From: a cf. Phormidesmis sp. LEGE 11477
Lineage (GTDB): Bacteria; Cyanobacteriota; Cyanobacteriia; Phormidesmidales; Phormidesmidaceae
Assembly (NCBI RefSeq): GCF_015207105.1
Contig: NZ_JADEXO010000072.1
Location: forward strand, 1 to 32,440
DNA length: 32,440 nt
Direction: 5' to 3'
Below the pieces are notes generated by a model. The model did no database searches. It saw nothing but the letters and a program-made list of their open reading frames with translations, and was not told where the DNA came from. A program made the translations under genes and the position numbers. Positions 15,614 through 23,689 of the stretch are shown in pieces; the stretch's first letter is position 1; each line of letters starts with the position of its first letter.

Positions 15614-15663
15614 CGCAGATGTCTCAGTGCGTTAGGACATCTGCGACAAGACATCTGCGACAA
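15614..15663. repeat. Hairpin plus 14-bp tandem repeat between SDR and queF
   Basis: CGCAGATGTC (15614-15623) pairs with GACATCTGCG (15636-15645) around a 12-base loop. GACATCTGCGACAA is then repeated exactly in tandem (15636-15649 and 15650-15663), so the left arm can pair with either copy. It lies between the end of the SDR gene and the start of queF on the reverse strand. A role in 3'-end formation for the SDR transcript or as a queF operator is possible. Confidence 0.65.
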
Positions 15664-15701
15664 CGCATCAGCGCGCTTAATCAGAATCTCTAATTAGAAC
15701 T

Positions 15702-16493
15702 CTAAGCCGCAGGAGTACCGATAACTCGGCGCGGCGCACTCAAGCGCAAGATCTGCTCCAATAGCCAGGGTGAGAGGCGATCGCACCAAACCGCTAAGTG
15801 CGACTGCCAGCCGACTAGCACCTCCGACGCATCTTTGCTGAGCCCTTGAGTTAGCGCTTTAGCCACTTGTTCAGTACTCATCGGAATGACGCCTCGAAAC
15901 TTTTCTATATCCTTGGCCATGTCGGTATCAGTCAAAGAAGGCAGTAGTGTCATTACCTTGACATTGTGCGGCGCTAGCTCTAGCCGCAGCGCCCGAGTAA
16001 AGCCGACGATGGCAAACTTAGTCGCTGAATAGGTCGACATTGTAGGCGCGGCAATCTTTCCCATCAGGCTAGAGACATTGACAATCGTGCCGCTGCGCCG
16101 TGAGGCCATCCGCCGGGCGATCGCGCTAGTAACGGTATACATGCCCATCATGTTGAGCGACATCTCGGCCTGCACTTGGTTAGAGCGAGACTTTAGAAAA
16201 GGTGTTTGATAGGCGACGCCCGCACAGTTAATCAGCAGATCAATATCGCCATAGTCACGCCAGACCTTGGCCATCACAACGCTGACATCTCTAGAGACAG
16301 TTAAATCTAAAGCAATCGGGACAGCTTCTACATCCAAACAGCGGATGTCGTTGGCCACCTGGTGAAGCTGATGGACACTCCGGGCTACCAGAATGAGACG
16401 ACGAATGCCATTTTTGGCAAGTTCGTATGCGATCGCTCGGCCAATACCTCTGGAGGCACCAGTGATCAGAGCGACCTTACCTTTGATATTCAT
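15702..16493 (-). CDS. Short-chain dehydrogenase/reductase (classical SDR)
   Basis: A 263-residue classical SDR. The cofactor motif TGASRGIG is at residues 11-18, NCAG at 89-92, and catalytic S141/S142 with Y155xxxK159 (YSATK). The region after beta-2 (VARSVHQL) favours NADP(H). The C-terminal extension (WCDRLSPWLLEQILRLSAP) resembles membrane-associated SDRs that act on lipids or ketoacyl substrates, but this is only suggestive. The substrate cannot be named. No operon partner is obvious: queF lies about 225 bases downstream on the same strand. Confidence 0.9.
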   Translation of the reverse strand: MNIKGKVALITGASRGIGRAIAYELAKNGIRRLILVARSVHQLHQVANDIRCLDVEAVPIALDLTVSRDVSVVMAKVWRDYGDIDLLINCAGVAYQTPFLKSRSNQVQAEMSLNMMGMYTVTSAIARRMASRRSGTIVNVSSLMGKIAAPTMSTYSATKFAIVGFTRALRLELAPHNVKVMTLLPSLTDTDMAKDIEKFRGVIPMSTEQVAKALTQGLSKDASEVLVGWQSHLAVWCDRLSPWLLEQILRLSAPRRVIGTPAA

Positions 16494-16647
16494 CAGTAAA
16501 GACCTTAATTTTTTTGTGCGTGGTTCGGCGGCGGGCGCTTTAACCGTAGCGAGCCACCCGCAGCCTTTGGCAGATATGACGTGCTGTTTTTGATCAGCAC
16601 CTTACTATTGCTATTTCAGTAGCTTGCTATTACTGAAGCGTTATGAA

Positions 16648-16830
16648 CTAGAGAGCAGAGCCAGCCCGAGTGCGAGCAGAACCATTTAATAGAACTCGGG
16701 CGGCAAACCAGCAGAGCTTTAGTGAGATAGCAACAGCAGCTTTCATCAATAGGTGCTGAGGCAAGGAAACGCAGTGACTTAGGCTGGCAGTAAATGACTG
16801 AACTAGTCGGCTAGATAGAATAGATTTCAT
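16648..16830 (-). CDS. Possible small hypothetical protein (60 residues)
   Basis: ATG 16830 (MKSILSSRLVQSFTASLSHC) is preceded on the reverse strand by AGGGAG with a 10-base gap, a reasonable ribosome site. The frame then encodes LLMKAAVAISLKLCWFAARV, a hydrophobic/amphipathic segment, and ends in RTRAGSAL. The frame is open further upstream to 16980, but that part looks like translated AT-rich leader. No family is recognised. An HLR1-like site lies about 175 bases upstream. It may not be expressed. Confidence 0.3.
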   Translation of the reverse strand: MKSILSSRLVQSFTASLSHCVSLPQHLLMKAAVAISLKLCWFAARVLLNGSARTRAGSAL

Positions 16831-17002
16831 GGTTAGCAGACTCCCTAAGGTACAAACAAAAACGTAGATACAGATGAGACGAGCGGCGCTAGCGACTAAA
16901 AGTAAAGAAAGTGAAAAGAAATAGGGCCTTGCTCGAATCAACATGCATACGCTAGCAACGGGATCGCAGATACGCAACACTTTTTAATGTAAAGGCAATT
17001 TC

Positions 17003-17020
17003 GTAACATTGATTTACATT
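17003..17020. promoter_or_regulatory. Second HLR1-like site
   Basis: GTAACATT-GA-TTTACATT matches the two-octamer HLR1 pattern with one mismatch in the first octamer, the same deviation (TAACA for TTACA) as the site before psb34. Nearby bases add TTACGAA and TTTACATT on the opposite strand (about 16986-17009). It could serve the reverse-strand small ORF or the forward hydroxylase gene. Confidence 0.4.
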
Positions 17021-17279
17021 TTCTGTCAGATTAATCGCTTCGTAGAAGCACTGATAAGCCAATGAAAGACCCTGACAGAAAGGTCTGTATCGATTGTTAT
17101 CGCTGAACACTATGAGAGGCGATCACGCTTCCTGAGTGAGCTATTGCGAGGAATGAAGCCCTTCTGTAACGTTCTCGAAACAAAATCAGGAATAAAAGCT
17201 GTTGAAATCTCTGGCTGAGTAATGCAAGCCAGTAAACTGCAGTGAACAAAAAAACGTACTCATCGATACAGAGCAGATT

Positions 17280-18167
17280 TTGAATTTTTCTTTGCTAGTA
17301 AAAGATCTGGGCTGGCACAGTCTGATCTTTTTTGTCGTGACCGCTTTGGGCTATCTATTCGTATCCGGTAGTCTCTACGCACTGGTCTTTCTTAGAGGCG
17401 CTGCCAAGCACTCACCTATCGCTACTAGAAAACTCAAAGCAGATTTATCTCTACGAAATATCTGGCTTTCTGTTCGTCATGACGTAGTGCTCTCCTTATG
17501 GTCTTCTGCTATCTTTGCAGTTTGTGCCTCGGCGACGACGACTGCCTACACCCTGGGCTATACCCGTCTATACACAGAGCCGACCCAGTATGGCTGGTGG
17601 TATCTTGGCTTTAGCCTGTGTCTTGTCCTCTTCTTGCAAGACACCTACTTCTACTTCACCCACCGCCTAGCGCATCATCCTAGGTGCTACCGATGGATGC
17701 ACCAGGGCCATCATCGTTCTAACAACCCAACGCCGCTGACTGCCTTTTCCTTCGATCCAGCCGAAGCATTGGTTCAGGCTCTCTATTTAATGGGGGCAGT
17801 GTGTTTCATTCCTATGCATCTCTTCGTACTGTATGCAGTCGTCCTGGCGATGTCGCTGGGCGCACTGCTTCATCATTTCAGCATACGCATGTTTGCAGAC
17901 TCTGCCTTTGGCCGATGGCTAGGAAGCTGGATGATTGGGCCCATGCATCATTGGTATCACCACCGCAAGTACAACGTCCACTATGGCCTGTACTTCACCT
18001 TTTGGGACAAGCTGCTAAAAACGCACTGCGATGACTATGAGGAGAAGCTAACTTTGCAGATCACTCCGCAGACTGTGAAGCAGTTAGGAAAACCGTCTTT
18101 ATCGATTGCGCGATCGCCTCAGCGAAAAACGCTGCCATTTCCGGTGCCCTTTAAAAAAGCATCCTAA
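17280..18167 (+). CDS. Fatty acid hydroxylase superfamily membrane protein
   Basis: A 295-residue di-iron membrane oxygenase of the sterol desaturase/fatty acid hydroxylase family (PF04116). Histidine clusters are in family order: HRLAHH (128-133), HQGHH (141-145), HH at 198-199, HHWYHH (223-228) and a final H234. Hydrophobic segments lie at about 13-38, 72-92, 106-122 and 165-195. The start is TTG 17280 (LNFSLLVKDL); no better start or Shine-Dalgarno sequence is seen. The lipid or sterol-like substrate cannot be inferred; cyanobacterial relatives include carotenoid- and hopanoid-related enzymes as well as unassigned ones. The next gene begins 18 bases after the stop. Confidence 0.85.
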   Translation: MNFSLLVKDLGWHSLIFFVVTALGYLFVSGSLYALVFLRGAAKHSPIATRKLKADLSLRNIWLSVRHDVVLSLWSSAIFAVCASATTTAYTLGYTRLYTEPTQYGWWYLGFSLCLVLFLQDTYFYFTHRLAHHPRCYRWMHQGHHRSNNPTPLTAFSFDPAEALVQALYLMGAVCFIPMHLFVLYAVVLAMSLGALLHHFSIRMFADSAFGRWLGSWMIGPMHHWYHHRKYNVHYGLYFTFWDKLLKTHCDDYEEKLTLQITPQTVKQLGKPSLSIARSPQRKTLPFPVPFKKAS

Positions 18168-18185
18168 CCGTCTGGCAATCTAGCA

Positions 18186-19313
18186 ATGATCGACCACGAC
18201 CGACTGTTCAAAGAACTGCTCTCCACCTTTCTAATAGAATTTATTGAGCTGTTCTTACCAGAGATGATGGCCTATCTAGAGCCAGAGTCAATTACTTTTC
18301 TAGATAAGGAAGTCTTTACAGACGTAACAGCAGGCGAGAAATATGAGACCGACCTGCTCGCTCAAGTGCAGTTTCAAGGAGAGCCATCATTTTTCCTCGT
18401 TCACATAGAAAATCAGGCTAGTCCTCAAGCAGGTTTCGGCAAGCGCATGTTCCGCTACTTCGCCAGACTCTACGAAAAATACGACTATCCAATCTATCCA
18501 ATCGCTGTATTTTCGTACGACCAGCCCGTCACCCTCGCTCCAGACGAGTTCGAAGTTAGCTTCCCTGATTTCTCAGTACTGAAATTTAGCTACCGGGTCA
18601 TTCAGCTCAATCAGCTAAACTGGCGAAATTTTCTGACGCAGCAGAATCCGGTCGCAGCGGCTCTAATGGCAAAGATGAATATCGCTCCAGCCGATAGGCC
18701 GAAAGTAAAAGCAGAATGTCTGCGTCTACTCGTTACACTAAATTTAGATCCCGCTAGAATACAGCTCATTTCTGGATTCATAGATACTTATCTCAGGTTG
18801 AATCCTGATGAGAAACTAGAATTTGATGCAACGCTAGCGCAAGCTGACCCTAAAGTTCGAGGTGAAGTGATGGAGATAGTAACCAGCTGGCAGTTAGAGG
18901 GCCGAGAAGAAGGCCGAGAAGAAGGCCGAGAAGAAGGCCGAGAAGAAGGCCGGCAAAGCCAGATTGAGCTGATAACGTTCTTGTTGGCTAACCAGTTAGG
19001 CCAGTTGCCTGCTTTTATAGGCCACCAAATGCAGGGGCTGACGCTGTTTCAACTAAAGCAGCTAGGTAAGCAGTCTCTGACATTTAGCACTGTAGAAGCG
19101 CTGTCTAGTTGGCTTAATGACCTAGAGGCGCTCGAAGGGTTTACGGGTGAGAAGGCAGAGATACTACGTCGGCTGAGGCAACAGGTGGGGGCGATCGCAC
19201 CCAAACAAAAGCAGCAGCTCCTCAGCCTATCCGAGGAACAGTGCCAGAACCTGTCTACTCAAGCGTTTAATGACGTCAATTCCTTTGAAAGCTGGCTATC
19301 TACTTTTAGCTAG
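18186..19313 (+). CDS. Rpn-family PD-(D/E)XK nuclease-like protein with DUF4351-type C-terminus
   Basis: A 375-residue protein. The N-terminal domain (residues about 1-140) fits Rpn/transposase_31-like PD-(D/E)XK nucleases: HDRLFKELL, then D56 in ETDLLAQVQF and E75xQ77 in VHIENQ, the likely metal-binding core, followed by FGKRMFRYFARLYEKY. Residues about 239-255 are four EGRE repeats from an exact 12-bp tandem array. The C-terminal part (ELITFLLANQLGQLPAFIGH, later STVEALSSWL) matches DUF4351. Such proteins are common and often multi-copy in cyanobacteria; Rpn proteins promote RecA-independent recombination in E. coli. The role here is unknown. Confidence 0.85.
   Translation: MIDHDRLFKELLSTFLIEFIELFLPEMMAYLEPESITFLDKEVFTDVTAGEKYETDLLAQVQFQGEPSFFLVHIENQASPQAGFGKRMFRYFARLYEKYDYPIYPIAVFSYDQPVTLAPDEFEVSFPDFSVLKFSYRVIQLNQLNWRNFLTQQNPVAAALMAKMNIAPADRPKVKAECLRLLVTLNLDPARIQLISGFIDTYLRLNPDEKLEFDATLAQADPKVRGEVMEIVTSWQLEGREEGREEGREEGREEGRQSQIELITFLLANQLGQLPAFIGHQMQGLTLFQLKQLGKQSLTFSTVEALSSWLNDLEALEGFTGEKAEILRRLRQQVGAIAPKQKQQLLSLSEEQCQNLSTQAFNDVNSFESWLSTFS
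18900..18947 (+). repeat. Four exact tandem copies of a 12-bp coding repeat
   Basis: GGCCGAGAAGAA is repeated four times without error, encoding Gly-Arg-Glu-Glu units that form a charged linker between the nuclease-like and DUF4351 parts. Perfect conservation at third positions indicates recent expansion. Copy number likely varies among strains, keeping the frame. Confidence 0.9.
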
Positions 19314-19428
19314 TAAATGACTAGTTTTAGCAGACGCAGAGCTAGTCAGTGGGGACTAGACCCGCTAGGCTGATTAGAGTTGACTGTTGTTTTCAGTAGC
19401 TGCCTGTTCGGCCCTTTCTCCTCTGTCT

Positions 19429-21105
19429 ATGCGATATCTCATCACCAGCGCCCTGCCCTACATCAATGGCATCAAGCATCTTGGTAACCTAGTCGGTTCG
19501 ATGCTGCCTGCGGATGTATATGCGCGGTTTTTGCGACAGGAAGGGGAAGAGGTGCTCTATATCTGCGCGACAGATGAGCACGGTACACCCGCTGAGATTG
19601 CGGCACTAGAAGAAGGGCTAGAGGTAGCTGAATTTTGTAAGCGGCAGTACGAGCGGCAGGCCAGTATCTATCAGCAGTTCAATCTGTCTTTTGACTACTT
19701 TGGCCGGACCTCTTCAGACGAACAAAAAGAGCTGACGCAGTACTTTTACCAGAGTCTAGATGAGCAGGGATTCATTGAAGAGCGCGAGACTAGCCAGGTG
19801 TATTCCATTGCCGATCAGCGGTTTCTACCCGATCGCTATGTAGAGGGAACTTGCCCAAACTGCGGCTATGACAGAGCTAGGGGCGATCAGTGTGAGAACT
19901 GCACCAAGCTGCTGAGCCCGACGGATTTGATTGAGCCGCGTTCCGCTATCTCTGGCAGCACAGATGTCGAGGTGCGAAAGAGTCGTCATCTATTTTTGCG
20001 GCTAGATCAGCTAAGTGACGATGTGCGTGGTTGGGTTGACGCGCAGACTGACTGGCCAAACCTGACACGATCGATTGCCTACAAGTGGTTAGACGAAGGG
20101 TTGCAAAGTCGAGGGATTACTCGCGATTTGAAATGGGGAGTGCCCGTACCGAAAGACGGCTTTGAAGATAAGGTTTTTTATGTCTGGTTTGATGCGCCGA
20201 TCGGCTATGTGTCGGCGACTAAAGCCTGGGGAGAAGAGACAGGAGCGGATTGGAAAAGCTGGTGGTATGACGCGGATGGTGTGAACTATACCCAGTTCAT
20301 GGCGAAGGATAATCTGCCATTCCATACGATCATGTGGCCCGCGACGATTCTGGGTACGCGCGAGCCGTGGAAGATGGCGAACTATATCAAGGGCTTTAAC
20401 TGGCTGAACTACTACGGCGGCAAGTTTTCGACCAGTTCTAAGCGCGGAGTGTTTCTAGACCAGGCGCTAGAGATTGCCCCGGCGGATTATTGGCGCTATA
20501 TGCTGATGGCCTCTGCACCAGAATCTGCTGATTCGGCCTTCACCTGGGAGCAGTTTCAGACCAAGGTAAACAAGGAGCTGGCTGATAATTTTGGTAATTT
20601 TATCAATCGAATTTTGAAGTTTACGGCGTCGCGTTTTGGTAACGAGCTGCCGGCTGGGGGTGAGCCGGGTGAGGCTGAAGCTGAGCTGGAGAAGACCTGT
20701 GAGGAAAAGGTGGCGGGACTGCGATCGCATCTCCAAAACATGGAATTTCGCAAAGCTACCGAAACGCTTAACGCCCTCTGGTCGGCGGGCAATCAGTATA
20801 TTGATATTCGTGCGCCTTGGACGCTGTTTAAGCAGGACAAAGACGAAGCCGCCGTTGTAATTCGCACCTGCGTTAACCTGATTCGGCTGTATGCGATCGC
20901 TGCTGCCCCCTTCATTCCTGCCACCGCGCAGCAGCTATTCGATGCCCTCCAACTCACCGAAGCAGAGCGCAACAGCAGCATGAGCGCCGCGACCGATCTA
21001 ATAATCTTGAAAGCAGGTAGGGCGTTTGAGGTGCCGCCTGTGCTGTTCCAAAAAATCGATGACGATAGAGTCGCTGAACTAAAGGCTCAATATGGCGGCG
21101 ACTAA
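19429..21105 (+). CDS. metG: Methionyl-tRNA synthetase with KFSTS loop
   Basis: Class I synthetase, 558 residues from ATG 19429 (MRYLITSALPYINGIKHLGN); the 14 codons upstream to 19387 are outside the family. The HIGH motif is HLGN (17-20). A zinc knuckle has cysteines C142, C145, C155 and C158 (CPNCGYDRARGDQCENC), as in E. coli-type MetRS. The KMSKS position reads KFSTS (332-336), losing the second lysine. Catalytic-domain landmarks CATDEHGTP and FDAPIGYVSATKAWG are normal, as is the anticodon-binding helical domain (NFGNFINRILKF; APWTLFKQDKD). There is no C-terminal tRNA-binding (EMAP-like) domain. This is a full-length enzyme in a variant subfamily, unlike the short MetRS I associate with many cyanobacteria. 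Confidence 0.93.
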   Translation: MRYLITSALPYINGIKHLGNLVGSMLPADVYARFLRQEGEEVLYICATDEHGTPAEIAALEEGLEVAEFCKRQYERQASIYQQFNLSFDYFGRTSSDEQKELTQYFYQSLDEQGFIEERETSQVYSIADQRFLPDRYVEGTCPNCGYDRARGDQCENCTKLLSPTDLIEPRSAISGSTDVEVRKSRHLFLRLDQLSDDVRGWVDAQTDWPNLTRSIAYKWLDEGLQSRGITRDLKWGVPVPKDGFEDKVFYVWFDAPIGYVSATKAWGEETGADWKSWWYDADGVNYTQFMAKDNLPFHTIMWPATILGTREPWKMANYIKGFNWLNYYGGKFSTSSKRGVFLDQALEIAPADYWRYMLMASAPESADSAFTWEQFQTKVNKELADNFGNFINRILKFTASRFGNELPAGGEPGEAEAELEKTCEEKVAGLRSHLQNMEFRKATETLNALWSAGNQYIDIRAPWTLFKQDKDEAAVVIRTCVNLIRLYAIAAAPFIPATAQQLFDALQLTEAERNSSMSAATDLIILKAGRAFEVPPVLFQKIDDDRVAELKAQYGGD

Positions 21106-21122
21106 TGGCGGCAATTAGGACG

Positions 21123-21806
21123 CTAGCTACGCATCACATAGCCGACACCTCTGACGGTCTGGATCAAGCGAGACTCGTCTTCGGCTTCTAGCTTCAGTCT
21201 AAGGTAGCGGATATAGACTTCGATAATGTTGGAGTCGCCCATGAAGTCATAGCCCCAAACTTCTTCTAGGATGCGATCGCGCGTCAAAACCTGTTTGGGG
21301 TGCGAAATCAAATAGTCCAACAGATCGAATTCTTTGGCGGTCAGCTCAATGGTGCGATCGCTTCGTTTTACCTCTCTGGTCTTACGGTTCAAGCTCAGAT
21401 CGGCAAACAAAAAGGATTCTGGATCTTCTGGCTGATTGCGTCGCAGATGGGCCCTGACCCTAGCTAGCAATTCTTCAATGCTAAAAGGCTTGACGACATA
21501 GTCATCCGCACCAGCGTCTAGTCCCGCCACTCTATCTTCGATGCCGTCTTTGGCAGTTAGCAAGATAACGGGCATCATCGCGCCAGTGGCTCTTAGCCGC
21601 CGACAGACTTCGACCCCAGTTAGCCCTGGCATCATCCAGTCGAGTAACACCAAATCAGGGTCACTGTCTCTAGCGGCCATCAATCCGCTCAATCCATCGT
21701 TAGCGACAATCACCTCATAGCCTTCATAGCCCAGCTCTAACTGGACAAACTTCGCCAGCTTTTCCTCGTCTTCTACGATCAGAATGCGGGCGGTATCCTC
21801 AGACAT
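21123..21806 (-). CDS. OmpR/PhoB-family response regulator
   Basis: A 227-residue regulator. The start ATG 21806 (MSEDTARILIVEDEEKLAKF) is fixed by AGGAG nine bases upstream; the frame's extension to 21932 is spurious. The receiver domain has acidic E12/D13, phospho-acceptor D56 (VLLDWMMP), T84 and K106 (VKPFS). The C-terminal winged helix contains LTAKEFDLLDYLISHP, then VLTRDRILEEVWGYDF and RGVGYVMRS. It is transcribed with the histidine kinase upstream (gap 177 bases). Regulators of this RppA/ManR/NblR-like group sense metals or redox in other cyanobacteria; the signal here is unknown. It converges with metG. Confidence 0.94.
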   Translation of the reverse strand: MSEDTARILIVEDEEKLAKFVQLELGYEGYEVIVANDGLSGLMAARDSDPDLVLLDWMMPGLTGVEVCRRLRATGAMMPVILLTAKDGIEDRVAGLDAGADDYVVKPFSIEELLARVRAHLRRNQPEDPESFLFADLSLNRKTREVKRSDRTIELTAKEFDLLDYLISHPKQVLTRDRILEEVWGYDFMGDSNIIEVYIRYLRLKLEAEDESRLIQTVRGVGYVMRS

Positions 21807-21983
21807 GAATAGAGTCTCCTTATGTGAGCAGGTAAGAGTAGGGGGAAATGTGGAAGTGGATAATTGTCGTCGGGGGATTGATGTTCGTGTTCCCTTATAC
21901 CAGAAGTGTTTATGCTTTGAGCGGTCCTTCAAGTATCGTTAGGTCGCCGCGATTGCTGTGGGTTCTAGTAGCGCCAACATAAG

Positions 21984-23414
21984 CTAGCGATCACCAGTAG
22001 CGACAACAAATGAGGTGGGCAAAGAAACCGTAAACACGCTGCCTTCGCCTAGTTTGGATTGCACCTTTAGCGTTCCGTTCATGCCTTCTACCAAAGTTTT
22101 AACAATTGACAGCCCTAAACCCGTGCCGCCGGTAGCCCGCGATCGGTCTTCATCTACTCGATAGAACGGGTCAAATATTTTGTTGAGATCGCAAAGTGGA
22201 ATTCCCCGCCCCGTATCTCTAACGTCTATGTATGCCCGATTGCCCATTTCTCTAAGGGTGACGGTAATCGGCTCGCTGTCAATCGAATACTTAAGCGCAT
22301 TGTCGATTAGGTTAATCAGCACCTGCTTGAGCCGATTGCGATCGACTAAACCCTCAACAGGCTCTAGCTCTGAGTGAATCCGCCCGGTGGCGTAACGGCA
22401 CATCTCTATCACTTCTTGGGTGATGTCGTCTAAAGACTCGCGTTCTATCTGGAAGTGGAAGTGACCGCTATCGGCGCGGGCCAGATCCAGCAGATCTTGC
22501 AGCAGTTTGATGGTGCGATCGGCTTCGGCGGCGGCAATCTCAAGCCCTTCTTTTTGGGGGGCAGAAAGGTTACAGCTCCGGCGAAGCGTGCTTTGTAAGT
22601 AGCCGTGAACTAGGGTAAGGGGGGTACGTAGCTCGTGGGAGACATCACTAACGAATCGGCGCTGCTGGGCCCAAGCATCAGATAGCCTTGATATCATCAT
22701 GTTGCAGGCTTGGGCTAGCTCTTGGACTTCGGTAGGGGCGCGGTCAAATTCTAAGCGAGCGCTGGCTAGGTTTTTAGCGCAGATATTGCTAGCCAAGTGG
22801 TTCATTTTGCGAATGGGTCGCATGGCGCGATTGATATACAGAGAGGTGGCGATCGCACCTACTCCAATTGCTAGCACGCTAGAGAGCGCCAGCATACGAG
22901 TAATCTGAGCTAAGCTCCGACTATCTTCGGTAATCTCGTCGACGACATAAAGCTCACCGACTAGTTCCCCATTCACCTCTAAAGGACTCACGCAGGAGAT
23001 TAGGTGCCGACCTTGCAGCCGCATCACCCCAAGTCCTGGGCCATCGTCTGTCACCTGATTCATTAGCTCGCTAGCAAAGTCATTAGCTTGCCAAGAACCC
23101 ACAGACAGCGTGTTTGACTGAGCAATAACTTCGCCGCTAGTATCGGTTACCCAAATGGCGATATCTGGTTGCTCTCTATAGTCGATTGCCATGTCCAGCG
23201 CCTCTTTGACAACCATCGATTCTCTAAAGAGGCCGGCATCTTGTTCTAGCCGATTGGCAATCATCAGAGTATTGTCCTTGTGGCCCTCTACCAAGATCTG
23301 TCGCATCCGTAAGTTAAGCCAGCCTGTGAACCCGCTAATGCCAATAGCAGAAGCCAATACCACACCCACCGTTATACGAGACTGAATGGAGTTTGGATCG
23401 AGTACGGGTTTCAT
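21984..23414 (-). CDS. Membrane sensor histidine kinase, partner of the adjacent regulator
   Basis: A 476-residue kinase from ATG 23414 (MKPVLDPNSIQSRITVGVVL); a start at 23522 is possible but adds an unlikely leader. Membrane segments lie at about 15-32 and 160-182 and flank a periplasmic sensor domain of about 125 residues. HAMP follows (MRPIRKMNHLA). The H-box is VSDVSHELRTPLTLVHGYL, the N-box INLIDNALKYS, the G1 box DTGRGIP, the F-box FDPFYRVDE and the G2 box GTGLGLSIV. All catalytic elements are present. The extracytoplasmic part has no recognisable ligand motif. It lies directly before the response-regulator gene on the same strand, so the two form a two-component system. Confidence 0.93.
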   Translation of the reverse strand: MKPVLDPNSIQSRITVGVVLASAIGISGFTGWLNLRMRQILVEGHKDNTLMIANRLEQDAGLFRESMVVKEALDMAIDYREQPDIAIWVTDTSGEVIAQSNTLSVGSWQANDFASELMNQVTDDGPGLGVMRLQGRHLISCVSPLEVNGELVGELYVVDEITEDSRSLAQITRMLALSSVLAIGVGAIATSLYINRAMRPIRKMNHLASNICAKNLASARLEFDRAPTEVQELAQACNMMISRLSDAWAQQRRFVSDVSHELRTPLTLVHGYLQSTLRRSCNLSAPQKEGLEIAAAEADRTIKLLQDLLDLARADSGHFHFQIERESLDDITQEVIEMCRYATGRIHSELEPVEGLVDRNRLKQVLINLIDNALKYSIDSEPITVTLREMGNRAYIDVRDTGRGIPLCDLNKIFDPFYRVDEDRSRATGGTGLGLSIVKTLVEGMNGTLKVQSKLGEGSVFTVSLPTSFVVATGDR

Positions 23415-23689
23415 GAGTAACGGCGGTGAAAAACGACTGAGAACTTGGGGCTGCGGTTTAGAACCTATCGCTACAGTAGCTTTACAGTAAGAAAAGATTC
23501 TGAGGAGACGCTGATAGACCAATCAAGTCTTTCTAAATCGACTTTTGACTAGCTAGCTCAGCAATTAGTTTCCGACTTCTAATTGAAATCTCAGGCTTCT
23601 ACAGGTCAATGACCTTTAATAGAACTGTCATTCGAGATCCAAATCTTGCTAGCTAGCGCGATCGCTTTCACTGTTTTCATTCAAGGGCT

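Larger units (their letters stand above)
16494..17279. other. Long intergenic region between SDR and hydroxylase genes
   Basis: This stretch of nearly 800 bases contains the weak small ORF at 16648-16830 and an HLR1-like site at 17003-17020. Otherwise it holds AT-rich sequence with no tRNA, riboswitch or clear terminator that I can support. The divergent promoters for the SDR gene and the hydroxylase gene must be here. Confidence 0.5.

Noticed and set aside
15477-15701. preQ1 riboswitch in front of queF
   Set aside because: I found no preQ1-I type stem with the A-rich tail; the hairpin at 15614 is explained by tandem repeats.
18900-18947. CRISPR-like array
   Set aside because: The 12-bp units are in tandem without spacers and in frame inside a gene. 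The arrays at 5772 and 25606 also lack spacers, and no cas gene is present.
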